Positions 34,285-42,355 of a stretch of 57,183 bases of DNA are shown here, one piece after another. The stretch comes from Thiobacillus sp. UBA6205. GTDB lineage: Bacteria > Pseudomonadota > Gammaproteobacteria > Burkholderiales > Thiobacillaceae. Under the pieces are notes generated by a model that was given only the letters and a program-made list of their open reading frames with translations, was not told the DNA's origin and ran no database searches. The first letter of the stretch is position 1. The number at the start of each line of letters is the position of its first letter. Location of the stretch: assembly GCA_002421825.1 (NCBI GenBank), contig DISR01000069.1, forward strand, positions 1 to 57,183, in the 5' to 3' direction. Made by a program: the position numbers and the translations under genes.

Positions 34285-34907
34285 GGCCCGTGCGCATCCT
34301 CGTCTTCGCCAAGGCGCCGGTGCCGGGCCACGCCAAGACCCGGCTGATACCCGCACTCGGCGAGACCGGCGCCTCACAACAGGCCTTGCGCATGTTGGTG
34401 CTCGCACTCGAACAGGCGCAAACCGCCGCAATCGGCCCGGTCGAACTGTGCATGAACCCCGCGCCGGATGCGCGGGAATGGAGAGACATCCCGCTTCCGA
34501 CCGGCATCGAGACCAGCGACCAGGGCGAAGGCGATCTCGGCGAACGCATGGCGCGCGCCGTGCGCCGCTGCATCGAGCGCGGCGAAGCGGTATTGCTGAC
34601 CGGCACCGACTGCCCCGACCTCTCTGCCGCGCGCCTGCGCGAGGCAGCGGCTCAACTCGCGACGCACGACGCCGTTCTCCATCCGGCGGCGGACGGCGGC
34701 TATGTGCTGCTGGGCTTGCGCACCTTCGATGCCGGCCTTTTCCATGGCATCCCATGGAGTACAGCGGCAGTGGCCCGCCTCACGCTCGAACACATGGCGG
34801 AATTGAACTGGCGAGTCTGGACGGGGGAAACACTGCACGATATCGATGAACCTCGCGACCTCGCATACCTGCCCTGGGCAAAAACGCTTTGGCCAAGCCG
34901 AGAATAA
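34281..34907 (+). CDS. rSAM-associated transferase 1 (TIGR04282/DUF2064 type)
   Basis: A 208-residue nucleotidyl- or glycosyltransferase-like protein of the DUF2064 family. It starts RPVRILVFAKAPVPGHAKTRL, with ADGGYVLLGLR and GTDCPDLSAARLREA as other family segments. The ATG overlaps the previous stop (ATGA). It is the last gene of the arsS operon, and a strong promoter for the next gene starts two bases past its stop. Confidence 0.9.
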   Translation: MRPVRILVFAKAPVPGHAKTRLIPALGETGASQQALRMLVLALEQAQTAAIGPVELCMNPAPDAREWRDIPLPTGIETSDQGEGDLGERMARAVRRCIERGEAVLLTGTDCPDLSAARLREAAAQLATHDAVLHPAADGGYVLLGLRTFDAGLFHGIPWSTAAVARLTLEHMAELNWRVWTGETLHDIDEPRDLAYLPWAKTLWPSRE

Positions 34908-34908
34908 A

Positions 34909-34937
34909 TTGACAAAGATGTATTAAATGGCTATAAA
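34909..34937 (+). promoter_or_regulatory. Near-consensus sigma-70 promoter of the FeoB-like gene
   Basis: TTGACA (34909-34914), an exact consensus -35 hexamer, is followed after 17 bases by TATAAA (34932-34937). This is the best promoter match that I see in the window. It lies between the arsenosugar operon and the FeoB-like gene, so the latter has its own promoter. Confidence 0.75.
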
Positions 34938-34953
34938 TGAGAAACGTTCTCAT
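34937..34953. promoter_or_regulatory. Fur-like operator
   Basis: ATGAGAA-ACG-TTCTCAT is an inverted repeat with 7-base arms, starting at the last base of the -10 hexamer. The next bases ATGAGA add a second half site. The pattern resembles the AATGAGAA/TTCTCATT type of Fur box. Bound repressor would cover the transcription start. Iron-dependent control is inferred. Confidence 0.6.
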
Positions 34954-34971
34954 ATGAGACTTCTCTGATAT

Positions 34972-37029
34972 ATGACTTCCGCCGCGCAAACCTTTCCTCT
35001 CCACGGCCCGGGCCTGCGCGGCGCGCGCCGACCGCGCGTCGCCATCGTCGGTCGTGACGGCAGCGGCAAACGCAGCATTTTCCGCGCCGCCTCCAGCACC
35101 TCCACCCGCCACGAGCGTCTGGCCGGCATCGGCCCGGCCTACGAGGAATGCGTGGTCGAAGTCGGCATCGACCAGATCTCCCTGGTGGCGCTGCCCGCCA
35201 TCGACAGCTTCCACCAGCCCGACGACGTCACCTCGGTGGTGCTGAAATATCTGCTGTGGGGCGACCGCTGGCCGGATATCGCCCGGCACGAAGCGCACCA
35301 GCCCGAAAAGGCCTTCACCGCCCCGGATCTGTTGCTGATGGTAATGGATGCCACGGCGCTGGAGCGCGATCTTGAACTGGCACTGGAACTGATGCAGCTG
35401 GGCAAACCCATGGTGTTCGCGCTGAACCGCATGGACGAGGCGCGCGCCAAGCGCAGGTTCATCAACGTGCGCGCACTCTCGGCCAAGCTGGGCGCGCCGG
35501 TGGTACCCACGGTGGCGCACATGGGCATCGGCCTGGCCGACCTTTTTTCCGCGGCCGTGCGCACGGTGCGCGAGGCGAATTACGTGCGCAAGCATCTGCC
35601 GGATTGCCTGCCCAGCGCGCACATCCTCGATCAACTCGAGCCGATCGCCGCGATCGCCCGCAGGCCAGAAGTAACCGCTGCCTTCGCCGCGCCCGCATCC
35701 CTGCTCACCTTGCAACTGGCTGAAAACGACGGCTATTTCACCCGGGAACTCGAGGCGCATTTTCCAGAACGGCATGCTGCGCTGCTGGCCGCACGCGCAG
35801 CGGCCAATGCCGTCCTGCCGCGCCCGCTTGCCGAGGAAATCCATGCCGATCGCCATCATCGCGCCGCACTCTGCTACGAAAGCGTGAGCCATCCTGGCGG
35901 CGAAGGCGCGCCGCCGCGCTGGCAGCGCTGGGCGGACGACCTTTTCCTGCATCCGCGCTGGGGATTCGCCGGCACGCTGGCGGTGTTCGCGCTGGTGCTG
36001 TTCTTCGTGTTCGAGGTCAGCGCCTTTCTCGACGGCCTCACGGTCGCGCGCATGATCGAATGGGCCGAACCCTGGCAGCCCACCGACCTCATGGGCGTGA
36101 TCGGGCGTGCCGTGCTCGACGGTTTCATCGGCCTGGCCGGCATCGTCATCCCCTACATGATTCCGCTGGTGCTGCTGCTGGTGTGGCTGGAGGAGTCCGG
36201 CATCATGCATCGTGTCGCCTTCGTGGTGGACCGCGGCTTCCATAAACTGGGGCTGCACGGCGGCGTCGCCCTGCCCTTTCTCATGGGTCTCGGCTGCAAC
36301 GTGCCGGCGCTCGCCGCCACCGCCGCCGTTACCCACGGCCGCGACCGCACCGTGGCTTCGCTGCTCATCACCTTCCTGCCGTGTTCGGCGCGCTCGGCCA
36401 TCATCCTGGCGGTAGGCGGCAAATATCTCGGCGGCCTGGGCGTGTTCGCGCTGTTCATGCTGGCACCCGTCGTCGTCAGCCTGGTCGGCAAGCTGCTGAA
36501 GCGGCGCTATCCGGAAACCACGCCCGGCATGATCCAGGAAATCCCCGACTATGCCGTACCCACCCTGCATGCCCTGCTGTTCAATACCTGGGAACGCAGC
36601 CGCGACATCGTTACCATCGTGCTGCCGCTGCTGGTGGCGGGCAGCGTGCTGCTGGCATTACTAAGCTTTTATGGGGCGGATGGCTGGATCAATCTCGCGC
36701 TCACCCCGATGACCTCGTGGTGGCTGGGACTGCCAGCGGTATTGGGGGTGCCGATCCTGTTCGGCGTGCTGCGCAAGGAACTCTCGCTGCTGATGATTTT
36801 CCAGGCGCTCGGCACACAGGAGCTTGCCGGCGTGCTGGATGCCACGCAGATCATCACCTTCCTGGTATTCCTGACCTTCTACGTGCCCTGCGTGTCCACC
36901 TTTGCCATGATGCTCAAGCTGCTCGGACGGCGCGACGCATTTTATTCAGTCGTGCTTTCGGTGGGCGTCGCCCTTGTGGTGGCCGCCGCCATACGCTGGC
37001 CGCTGGAACTGCTAGCCTGGCTTTCCTAG
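34972..37029 (+). CDS. feoB: FeoB-like ferrous iron transporter with degenerate G domain
   Basis: A 685-residue protein. The membrane half carries the FeoB gate motifs GLGCNVPALAATAAVTHGRD, FLPCSARSAII and YVPCVSTFAMM, and about ten helices. The N-terminal G domain is odd: the P-loop reads GRDGSGKR (residues 27-34), with Arg where Ser or Thr binds magnesium, and the DxxG motif is replaced by ALPA (73-76), though NRMD (152-155) remains. It may bind nucleotide poorly or not hydrolyse it. No feoA is adjacent. Promoter and Fur-like box support an iron role. Confidence 0.85.
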   Translation: MTSAAQTFPLHGPGLRGARRPRVAIVGRDGSGKRSIFRAASSTSTRHERLAGIGPAYEECVVEVGIDQISLVALPAIDSFHQPDDVTSVVLKYLLWGDRWPDIARHEAHQPEKAFTAPDLLLMVMDATALERDLELALELMQLGKPMVFALNRMDEARAKRRFINVRALSAKLGAPVVPTVAHMGIGLADLFSAAVRTVREANYVRKHLPDCLPSAHILDQLEPIAAIARRPEVTAAFAAPASLLTLQLAENDGYFTRELEAHFPERHAALLAARAAANAVLPRPLAEEIHADRHHRAALCYESVSHPGGEGAPPRWQRWADDLFLHPRWGFAGTLAVFALVLFFVFEVSAFLDGLTVARMIEWAEPWQPTDLMGVIGRAVLDGFIGLAGIVIPYMIPLVLLLVWLEESGIMHRVAFVVDRGFHKLGLHGGVALPFLMGLGCNVPALAATAAVTHGRDRTVASLLITFLPCSARSAIILAVGGKYLGGLGVFALFMLAPVVVSLVGKLLKRRYPETTPGMIQEIPDYAVPTLHALLFNTWERSRDIVTIVLPLLVAGSVLLALLSFYGADGWINLALTPMTSWWLGLPAVLGVPILFGVLRKELSLLMIFQALGTQELAGVLDATQIITFLVFLTFYVPCVSTFAMMLKLLGRRDAFYSVVLSVGVALVVAAAIRWPLELLAWLS

Positions 37030-37039
37030 CGCAGCAACT

Positions 37040-38083
37040 TCAACAGCAGGACGCCTCCGAATCGGCCGCGCCATCCTCGAATGGCAGTCCGCCGCCGCAG
37101 CCTGGGAAGATGCCGTAATGGCGCGAGAAGTCGCCGATGAATTCGAAGTGCGGCGCGAAGCGGGTGCCGGCGAGCATGCGCCAGGTGTTGCCGCACACGG
37201 GAAACACGCGGCCGGCTTCGATGGCGTGGTGCTTGTCGAGGATGAATTTCGCCTCCTGCCCGGCGATGCCGCCGCGGTAAACCACCGCCTGGCCGTAGTC
37301 CTCGCAGTCGGGCTCGAGGCCGTCGAGCTTGAACAGGCGATAGGTGGCGGAGAAGAAGCGCAGGTTGCCGACGCGCGCGGCCAGCGCGGGGTCGGTGATG
37401 GCGATGGGGCGGTCCTCGACCAGGCGCGGGTCGGCGAAGCCGCAGCGGCGCGCGAGATGCTGGAAATCGTTCCAGTACAGCGCCCCGCCCAGGCATTCGC
37501 CGTACAGCACCGGGTCGTTCCTGAGTTCCGACGGCACGCGGCGGTCGGCGTAGATGTCGGAGAAATACAGCTCGCCGCCGGGCTTGAGCAGGCGGTGCAC
37601 CTGGCGCAGCACGGCTTCCTTGTCGGGCGAGAGATTCACCACGCAATTCGACACCACCGCATCGAAGCTGGCGTCGGCGAGAGCCAGTTCGTCCAGGCGT
37701 TCGATGTAGCCAAGCCTGAACGCCACGTTGTCGCTCGCGAAGCCGAAGGCCTGTCGGTGGTGTTCGCGGTGCGCTTCGGCAACATTCAATTGCTCCTCGG
37801 TCATGTCGACGCCCACGACGAGGCCGGTCTCGCCCACCAGCTGTGCCAGCGCATAGACGTCGCGACCGGAGCCGCAGCCGAGGTCGAGCACCTTGAGGCC
37901 GTCGAGCAGGGTCGGACAGACCAGGCCGCAGCCATAGTAGCGCGCGGTGACTTCGGGATGGATGCGCGCCAGCAAGGGTTTCAACCACTCGGGCATCTGG
38001 CTTGAATCGCAACAGGCGGAGGTGCGCAAGTCCGCCGTGCCCTTCAATTGATTGCCGTAATAATCCTTCACCACTTCATGCAT
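37040..38083 (-). CDS. arsM: Arsenite methyltransferase ArsM
   Basis: A 347-residue SAM-dependent As(III) methyltransferase. SAM motif I reads VLDLGCGSGRDVYALA and the conserved arsenic-binding cysteines appear in YYGCGLVC, SNCVVNLSPDK and YGECLGGALYW. The N-terminal SACCDS and C-terminal CC add vicinal cysteines. The C-terminal half resembles the ArsM C-terminal domain. It is read toward the FeoB-like gene, with ten bases between the two stops. It provides the dimethylarsenic that ArsS needs, so it completes the arsenosugar set despite the different strand. Confidence 0.93.
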   Translation of the reverse strand: MHEVVKDYYGNQLKGTADLRTSACCDSSQMPEWLKPLLARIHPEVTARYYGCGLVCPTLLDGLKVLDLGCGSGRDVYALAQLVGETGLVVGVDMTEEQLNVAEAHREHHRQAFGFASDNVAFRLGYIERLDELALADASFDAVVSNCVVNLSPDKEAVLRQVHRLLKPGGELYFSDIYADRRVPSELRNDPVLYGECLGGALYWNDFQHLARRCGFADPRLVEDRPIAITDPALAARVGNLRFFSATYRLFKLDGLEPDCEDYGQAVVYRGGIAGQEAKFILDKHHAIEAGRVFPVCGNTWRMLAGTRFAPHFEFIGDFSRHYGIFPGCGGGLPFEDGAADSEASCC

Positions 38084-38096
38084 GTTCGATTCCTCT

Positions 38097-39068
38097 TTAC
38101 TTCGCATTCTCGACCAGCCAGCCCTTCGCGCGCCACGCCACCATGCCGCCCTGTATGCCCTGGGCATCGGAAAATCCCGCCTCGTCCAGCAGGCGCGCCG
38201 CCTTGGCCGAACAGCTGTCGGTGCCGCAAAGAATGCGGATCGGGCGCGCCTTGTACGCTTCCAGTTCCGCAAGCCGCGACCTCAGCTGTTCCAGCGGCAC
38301 GTTGAGCGCGCCGGCAATGTGGCCCATTTCGCCGTTGTATTCTGCGGCGGCGCGCACATCCAGCATCAGCACGTCCTCGCCGGCATCGAGCTGCCTTTTC
38401 AATACCTCCACCGCCAGCATCGGCTTTTCGCGCAGCTTGCGCACCAGGCGCGGCAGGAAGGCCACGGCCGCAAGCAGGGCGAGCGCAATGGTGATGTTGC
38501 GGATCATGCCCTCGCCGCCGCTGAGCGCCTCGCGCCCCGCATGGCCCAGCCAGGTATAGGCGATGGAACCCGGCAGCATGAAGATGCAGCTGGCGATGAC
38601 ATAGGCAGGAAAGGGAATGCGGGTGAGACCCAGCGCATAGTTCAGCAGGTTGAACGGAAACACCGGCACCAGGCGCACGAAGGCGATGAAGCGCCAGCCT
38701 TCCGAACTCACCCCTTCATTCAGCCGCGCAAGGCGCGGCCCGGCACGGCGCGAAACCCAGTCGGCGCCAAGGTAGCGCGCGATGAGGAAGGCGAGCGACG
38801 CGCCCAGCGTGGCGCCGGCGAGGTTCCACAGCGTGCCCCACAGCGGCCCGAACAGGGCCCCGCCGGCCAGAGTCAGCACGGATCCGGGCAGGAACAGTAT
38901 CGCGGCGAGCGCATAGAGGGCCACGAATAGCGCGGGTCCGGCCGCACCCGCGCTTTCGACCCAGGCCTGCAGGGCGGCAGGGTCGAGACGGTCGCGGCAC
39001 CCGATGGCCGCGCCAACCGCGATCAGCAGGACAATGCCAAGCAGGACGCGCAGGACAGTCTTGCTCAT
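38097..39068 (-). CDS. TVP38/TMEM64 membrane protein fused to a rhodanese domain
   Basis: A 323-residue fusion. Residues about 1-205 are a TVP38/TMEM64 (DedA-like) membrane domain with FLPGSVLTLAGGALFGPLWG and FVRLVPVFPFNLLNYALGL. Residues about 215-323 form a rhodanese domain with VLMLDVRAAAEYNGEMGHI and the catalytic Cys region ILCGTDSCSAKA. The rhodanese half should be cytoplasmic. It is 13 bases upstream of arsM on the same strand and overlaps the desaturase gene by an ATGA, so the three are one operon. Confidence 0.88.
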   Translation of the reverse strand: MSKTVLRVLLGIVLLIAVGAAIGCRDRLDPAALQAWVESAGAAGPALFVALYALAAILFLPGSVLTLAGGALFGPLWGTLWNLAGATLGASLAFLIARYLGADWVSRRAGPRLARLNEGVSSEGWRFIAFVRLVPVFPFNLLNYALGLTRIPFPAYVIASCIFMLPGSIAYTWLGHAGREALSGGEGMIRNITIALALLAAVAFLPRLVRKLREKPMLAVEVLKRQLDAGEDVLMLDVRAAAEYNGEMGHIAGALNVPLEQLRSRLAELEAYKARPIRILCGTDSCSAKAARLLDEAGFSDAQGIQGGMVAWRAKGWLVENAK

Positions 39069-39928
39069 TTCGGCTGTTCGCCCGAATAGTTGCGGCGGTT
39101 GATGGCGTAGTCCTTGATCTCGCCCCTGAAGGGCAGCCACAGCATGCCGTCGAGACGGTCCACTTCGCGCGGATCGGTGAAATCACGAATGCCGATGGTC
39201 ATGCCGGCATGGCCGCCGCGCGGCTGGTCGCGATAGGTGCCGAACAGGCGGTCCCACCAGCTCAGGTTGAAGCCGAAGTTGGAATTGGCCTCGTCGTCCT
39301 CGATGGAATGATGCACGCGGTGCATGTCGGGCGTGACGACGATCCAGCGCAATACGCGATCGAGCGCGGCCGGCAGGCGGATGTTGCCGTGATTGAACAT
39401 GGACGTGGCATTGAGCAATACCTCGAAGATCACCACCGCGACCACCGGCGGGCCGAGCACCACGATGGTGGCAAACTTGATCAGCATGGACAGGATGATC
39501 TCGATGGGATGGAAACGCGCACCCGTCGTCACGTCATAGTCGAGGTCGGCATGGTGTACGCGATGCAGCCGCCACAGCGCCGGAACGGCATGGACCATGA
39601 CATGCTGCAGCCAGATCACGAAGTCCATGGCGATCACCGCCAGCGGCGCCGCGATCCAGAACGGCGCCTGGAAATGGTTGAGCAGGCCCCAGCCGTTTTC
39701 CGCGCAGAAGGCTGCCAGCCCGACCGCCGCCAGGGGGAAAAGCAGGCGAATGATCACGGTATTGAGCACGACCAGACCGATATTGCTGGCCCATCGGTAG
39801 GCTTTCGATACGAGCAGCGCCCGCCTGGGCGCGAGCACCTCCCAGAGCGCGATCGCAGCGAACGTGCCAAGGAAGAAGCCGAGCCGTATGGCGGGCTCGT
39901 TCGCAAGCACGAATTGCTGGAAATCCAT
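39065..39928 (-). CDS. Sterol desaturase/fatty acid hydroxylase superfamily protein
   Basis: A 287-residue membrane protein with the three histidine boxes of this di-iron family: QHVMVHAVPALW, LHRVHHADLDYD and MHRVHHSIEDDE. It should hydroxylate or desaturate a lipid or similar substrate in the membrane. It has no close link to known arsenic genes apart from place. Given the operon with arsM and the TVP38-rhodanese protein, an arsenolipid or membrane adaptation role is a guess. The length is complete. Confidence 0.9.
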   Translation of the reverse strand: MDFQQFVLANEPAIRLGFFLGTFAAIALWEVLAPRRALLVSKAYRWASNIGLVVLNTVIIRLLFPLAAVGLAAFCAENGWGLLNHFQAPFWIAAPLAVIAMDFVIWLQHVMVHAVPALWRLHRVHHADLDYDVTTGARFHPIEIILSMLIKFATIVVLGPPVVAVVIFEVLLNATSMFNHGNIRLPAALDRVLRWIVVTPDMHRVHHSIEDDEANSNFGFNLSWWDRLFGTYRDQPRGGHAGMTIGIRDFTDPREVDRLDGMLWLPFRGEIKDYAINRRNYSGEQPK

Positions 39929-39956
39929 GGCGCCTCCTCTCCTTGCAAGGGAAAAT

Positions 39957-40661
39957 TCAATGCTGCTTTCTTTTTCTCGTTTCTACCGGCAGGCCATGCG
40001 CGCGCCATTCGGCCACGCCCTCCTCGAAGCGGATGGCCTGGAATCCCCTTTTGTTGAGCAACTCCGTGGCCTCCACCGCCATCAGGCAGAAGGGGCCGCG
40101 GCAATAGGCGACGATGGGCTTGTCGCGCGGCAATTCGGCGATGCGTTTTTTCAGCTCCTCCAGCGGCATGGACTGGGCGTAGGGCAGGTGGCCCGCTGCG
40201 TATTCGCTCGGCGGCCGCACATCCAGCACCAGAACCTCGCCGCTCTTAGCCAGCCCCAGCAGTTCCTTGCTGTTCAATGGCTTGAGTTCGTGCGGATGCT
40301 CGGTGAGTTTGGTCAGTTCCGCCTGCAGGTCCAGCAGGCGCTCCTCCGCGAGCGAGCGGATCGCCACCCAGAAATCGGCGACGGTATTGCCGGTCAACCG
40401 GTAATAGACGTTCTTGCCCTCCTTGCGCGCCTCCACCAGATGGGCCAGGCGCAGTTCCTTCAGGTGCGCACTGGTGAGCTTGACCGAGATGCCAGCCTCA
40501 TCCGCCAGCCGCTCGACCGGTTTCTCGCCCTGGCACAGCAGGTCTATGAGCTCCAGGCGTTTGGGGCTGCATACCGCCTTGCCGATGCGGGCCACCTGCG
40601 CATAGAGCACATCCTTTACCTGCCTGCCCGAAATTTTTTCTTGCATTTCTGCAGATTTCAT
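39957..40661 (-). CDS. ArsR-family regulator fused to a rhodanese domain
   Basis: A 234-residue fusion. The N-terminal ArsR helix-turn-helix contains Cys31 and Cys43 (AVCSPKRLELIDLLCQGE), a possible dithiol pair, and the wing RKEGKNVYYRLTG. The C-terminal rhodanese has VLDVRPPSEYAAGHLPYAQS and active Cys187 in VAYCRGPFC. The start at 40661 is where the regulator begins. It is divergent from the TauE/SafE gene, so it is the natural regulator of the long sulfur operon. Persulfide on the rhodanese could be passed to the ArsR cysteines. That mechanism is inferred. Confidence 0.92.
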   Translation of the reverse strand: MKSAEMQEKISGRQVKDVLYAQVARIGKAVCSPKRLELIDLLCQGEKPVERLADEAGISVKLTSAHLKELRLAHLVEARKEGKNVYYRLTGNTVADFWVAIRSLAEERLLDLQAELTKLTEHPHELKPLNSKELLGLAKSGEVLVLDVRPPSEYAAGHLPYAQSMPLEELKKRIAELPRDKPIVAYCRGPFCLMAVEATELLNKRGFQAIRFEEGVAEWRAHGLPVETRKRKQH

Positions 40662-40668
40662 ACAATAC

Positions 40669-40684
40669 TCCAACAGTCTTTGGA
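40669..40684. promoter_or_regulatory. Possible operator between the ArsR-rhodanese and TauE genes
   Basis: TCCAA-CAGTCT-TTGGA is a short inverted repeat just upstream of the regulator start, within the 77-base divergent gap. It could be the regulator's binding site. The plus-strand gene has a good ribosome site AAGGAG at 40727-40732. Confidence 0.45.
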
Positions 40685-40738
40685 ATGTTAGCACAAAGCC
40701 CGCAGGCCGGTTAAAGCTTTATTTAAAGGAGAATTGTC

Positions 40739-41536
40739 ATGGGTGTACTCGCCATTCTAGCCGGCCTGGCGACCGGCCTGGTGCTGGGGTTGTTCGGCTC
40801 GGGCGGTTCCATCATCGCCCTGCCCGCCCTGCTCTACCTGCTGCATGTCGAGCCGAAATCAGCCATCGCCATGAGCCTGGGCGTCGTGGCGGTAACCGCC
40901 ACGGTTTCCGCCCTCGACAACTGGCGGCGCGGACTGGTCGACGGCCGGGTCGCCCTGGTGTTCGGCCTGTTCGGCGTGGCCGGCACCTTCGCCGGGGCGC
41001 GCCTGGGCCTGTTGACTCCCGTAGTCATCCAGCTCGGCCTGTTCGCGCTGGTCATGTATGCCGCGGCCTGGCGCATGCTGCGTCCGGCCAGGACGATCGC
41101 GCCGCTGGCAGGCAGCGCCCCCAAACCTGATGGCAACGTTGCCGCAATCGGCGGTTACCAAGACCTTTTCTCGCCCCGCATGGGCCACATCGCACTGCAT
41201 GGCATCGTCGTCGGCGTGCTTACCGGACTGGTCGGCGTCGGCGGCGGCTTTCTCATCGTGCCCGCGCTGGTGCTGCTTTCAGGCATTCCCATGAAGACGG
41301 CGGTGGGCACCTCGCTTGCCATCGTCGCCGCCAAGTCCTATGCTGGATTTGCCGGCTACATGGGCGGCGTCCCGATCGACTGGGCATTGATGGGCGGCTT
41401 CACGGCCATCACGGTGATCGGCAGTTTTGCGGGGGCGCATTTTTCCGCGCGCATCTCGCAAGATGCACTGAAAAAGGCATTCGCCTGGTTTCTGGTAGCG
41501 GTCGCCACCTACATCCTTTTCAAGAGCGTTATCTAG
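40739..41536 (+). CDS. TauE/SafE-family sulfite or organosulfonate exporter
   Basis: A 265-residue membrane protein with about eight helices and family segments LGLFGSGGSIIALPALLYLL and the repeat-like TGLVGVGGGFLIVPALVLL. The family moves sulfite, sulfoacetate, thiosulfate or similar anions. It is the first gene of the long plus-strand operon and faces the ArsR-rhodanese regulator. It should export or import a sulfur anion handled by the enzymes that follow. Ten bases separate it from the next gene. Confidence 0.9.
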   Translation: MGVLAILAGLATGLVLGLFGSGGSIIALPALLYLLHVEPKSAIAMSLGVVAVTATVSALDNWRRGLVDGRVALVFGLFGVAGTFAGARLGLLTPVVIQLGLFALVMYAAAWRMLRPARTIAPLAGSAPKPDGNVAAIGGYQDLFSPRMGHIALHGIVVGVLTGLVGVGGGFLIVPALVLLSGIPMKTAVGTSLAIVAAKSYAGFAGYMGGVPIDWALMGGFTAITVIGSFAGAHFSARISQDALKKAFAWFLVAVATYILFKSVI

Positions 41537-41546
41537 GAGGATCCTC

Positions 41547-41987
41547 ATGCTTACCCTGAATTTTCCGGCTGGCCTGTTCACCCTGTTGTTGGCGATGTTC
41601 CTGGCGACAGCTCAGCCCGCTCTCGCCGGCCCGCCAGGCAACACCATGATCGAAGGGCAGAAGGTGCTCACTCTGGTGGTGCGCGAGCCGCCCGCGCTGC
41701 GCTGCAACAACAACATGCAGGTCGCGGCAGAACTCAACAATCTCTACAAGATTCCCATCGTGATCCTGCCCGCCAGCCTCGCGCCCTGGTCCAAGGCGCC
41801 AGCGGTGTACTACGGCGAGCAGCTCATCGCCGAGGATGCCGGCGACTTCAACGGCATGGTGAGCTTCACCCAGATGTTGGACGTCATCGAGATCGAAGGC
41901 GCGCCCAAGCAGGACCGCGGCGGCCGACTCACCGAGGTGAAGAAGGAGTTCGAGGCGCTCAAGGCCGCCATCAAGGGAGGCAACTGA
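41547..41987 (+). CDS. Exported small protein with one conserved-looking Cys, possible thioredoxin-like fold
   Basis: A 146-residue protein with a signal peptide (about residues 1-27, ending ALA) and one cysteine in the mature part (ALRCNNNMQVA). The segment LNNLYKIPIVILPASLAPW resembles the cis-proline loop region of thioredoxin-like folds, and AVYYGEQLIAED would be the next strand. I cannot name a family. A strong ribosome site (AGGAGG) precedes it. It lies between the exporter and other periplasmic thiol proteins, so a periplasmic sulfur-carrier role is plausible. Confidence 0.75.
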   Translation: MLTLNFPAGLFTLLLAMFLATAQPALAGPPGNTMIEGQKVLTLVVREPPALRCNNNMQVAAELNNLYKIPIVILPASLAPWSKAPAVYYGEQLIAEDAGDFNGMVSFTQMLDVIEIEGAPKQDRGGRLTEVKKEFEALKAAIKGGN

Positions 41988-41988
41988 A

Positions 41989-42336
41989 ATGCGCCGGTTT
42001 GTCTTGTCTGGACTCGCCCTGCTTCTTGCGCCGGCGGCCGGTGCCGCGAGCCAGGGCTGGGACGGCTGGATCGTCGGCGAGCCTTGTGCGGCTTCCTTTC
42101 AGGTTGCGGACTGCCCGCTGCGCCACATTGAACGCCCCGTCCTGTTGCTGGAGAACGGCAGCACGCTTGCCTTTCTTCATGGCGAGGGCAAAAGCATAGC
42201 GCCCGATGCGCTCGACAAGGCCTATGGCAAGAAGGTGCGCCTGACCGGCGAGCTCAAGGAAGGCGTACTGCATCCGGTCAAGCTGGATCTGCAGGAAACC
42301 AGCGGCGAGCGCAAATTTTTCAAGGGCTGCCTGTAG
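41989..42336 (+). CDS. Small exported Cys protein, unknown
   Basis: A 115-residue protein with a signal peptide (about residues 1-19, cut after GAA) and three cysteines in the mature part, Cys33, Cys42 and the penultimate Cys114. The pair EPCAASFQVADC may form a disulfide. It is almost joined to the previous gene (one base between). No domain is recognised. It should be periplasmic. The C-terminal G-C-L may bear on thiol chemistry. Confidence 0.72.
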   Translation: MRRFVLSGLALLLAPAAGAASQGWDGWIVGEPCAASFQVADCPLRHIERPVLLLENGSTLAFLHGEGKSIAPDALDKAYGKKVRLTGELKEGVLHPVKLDLQETSGERKFFKGCL

Positions 42337-42355
42337 TTCAGGGGGCGGGGAACAG

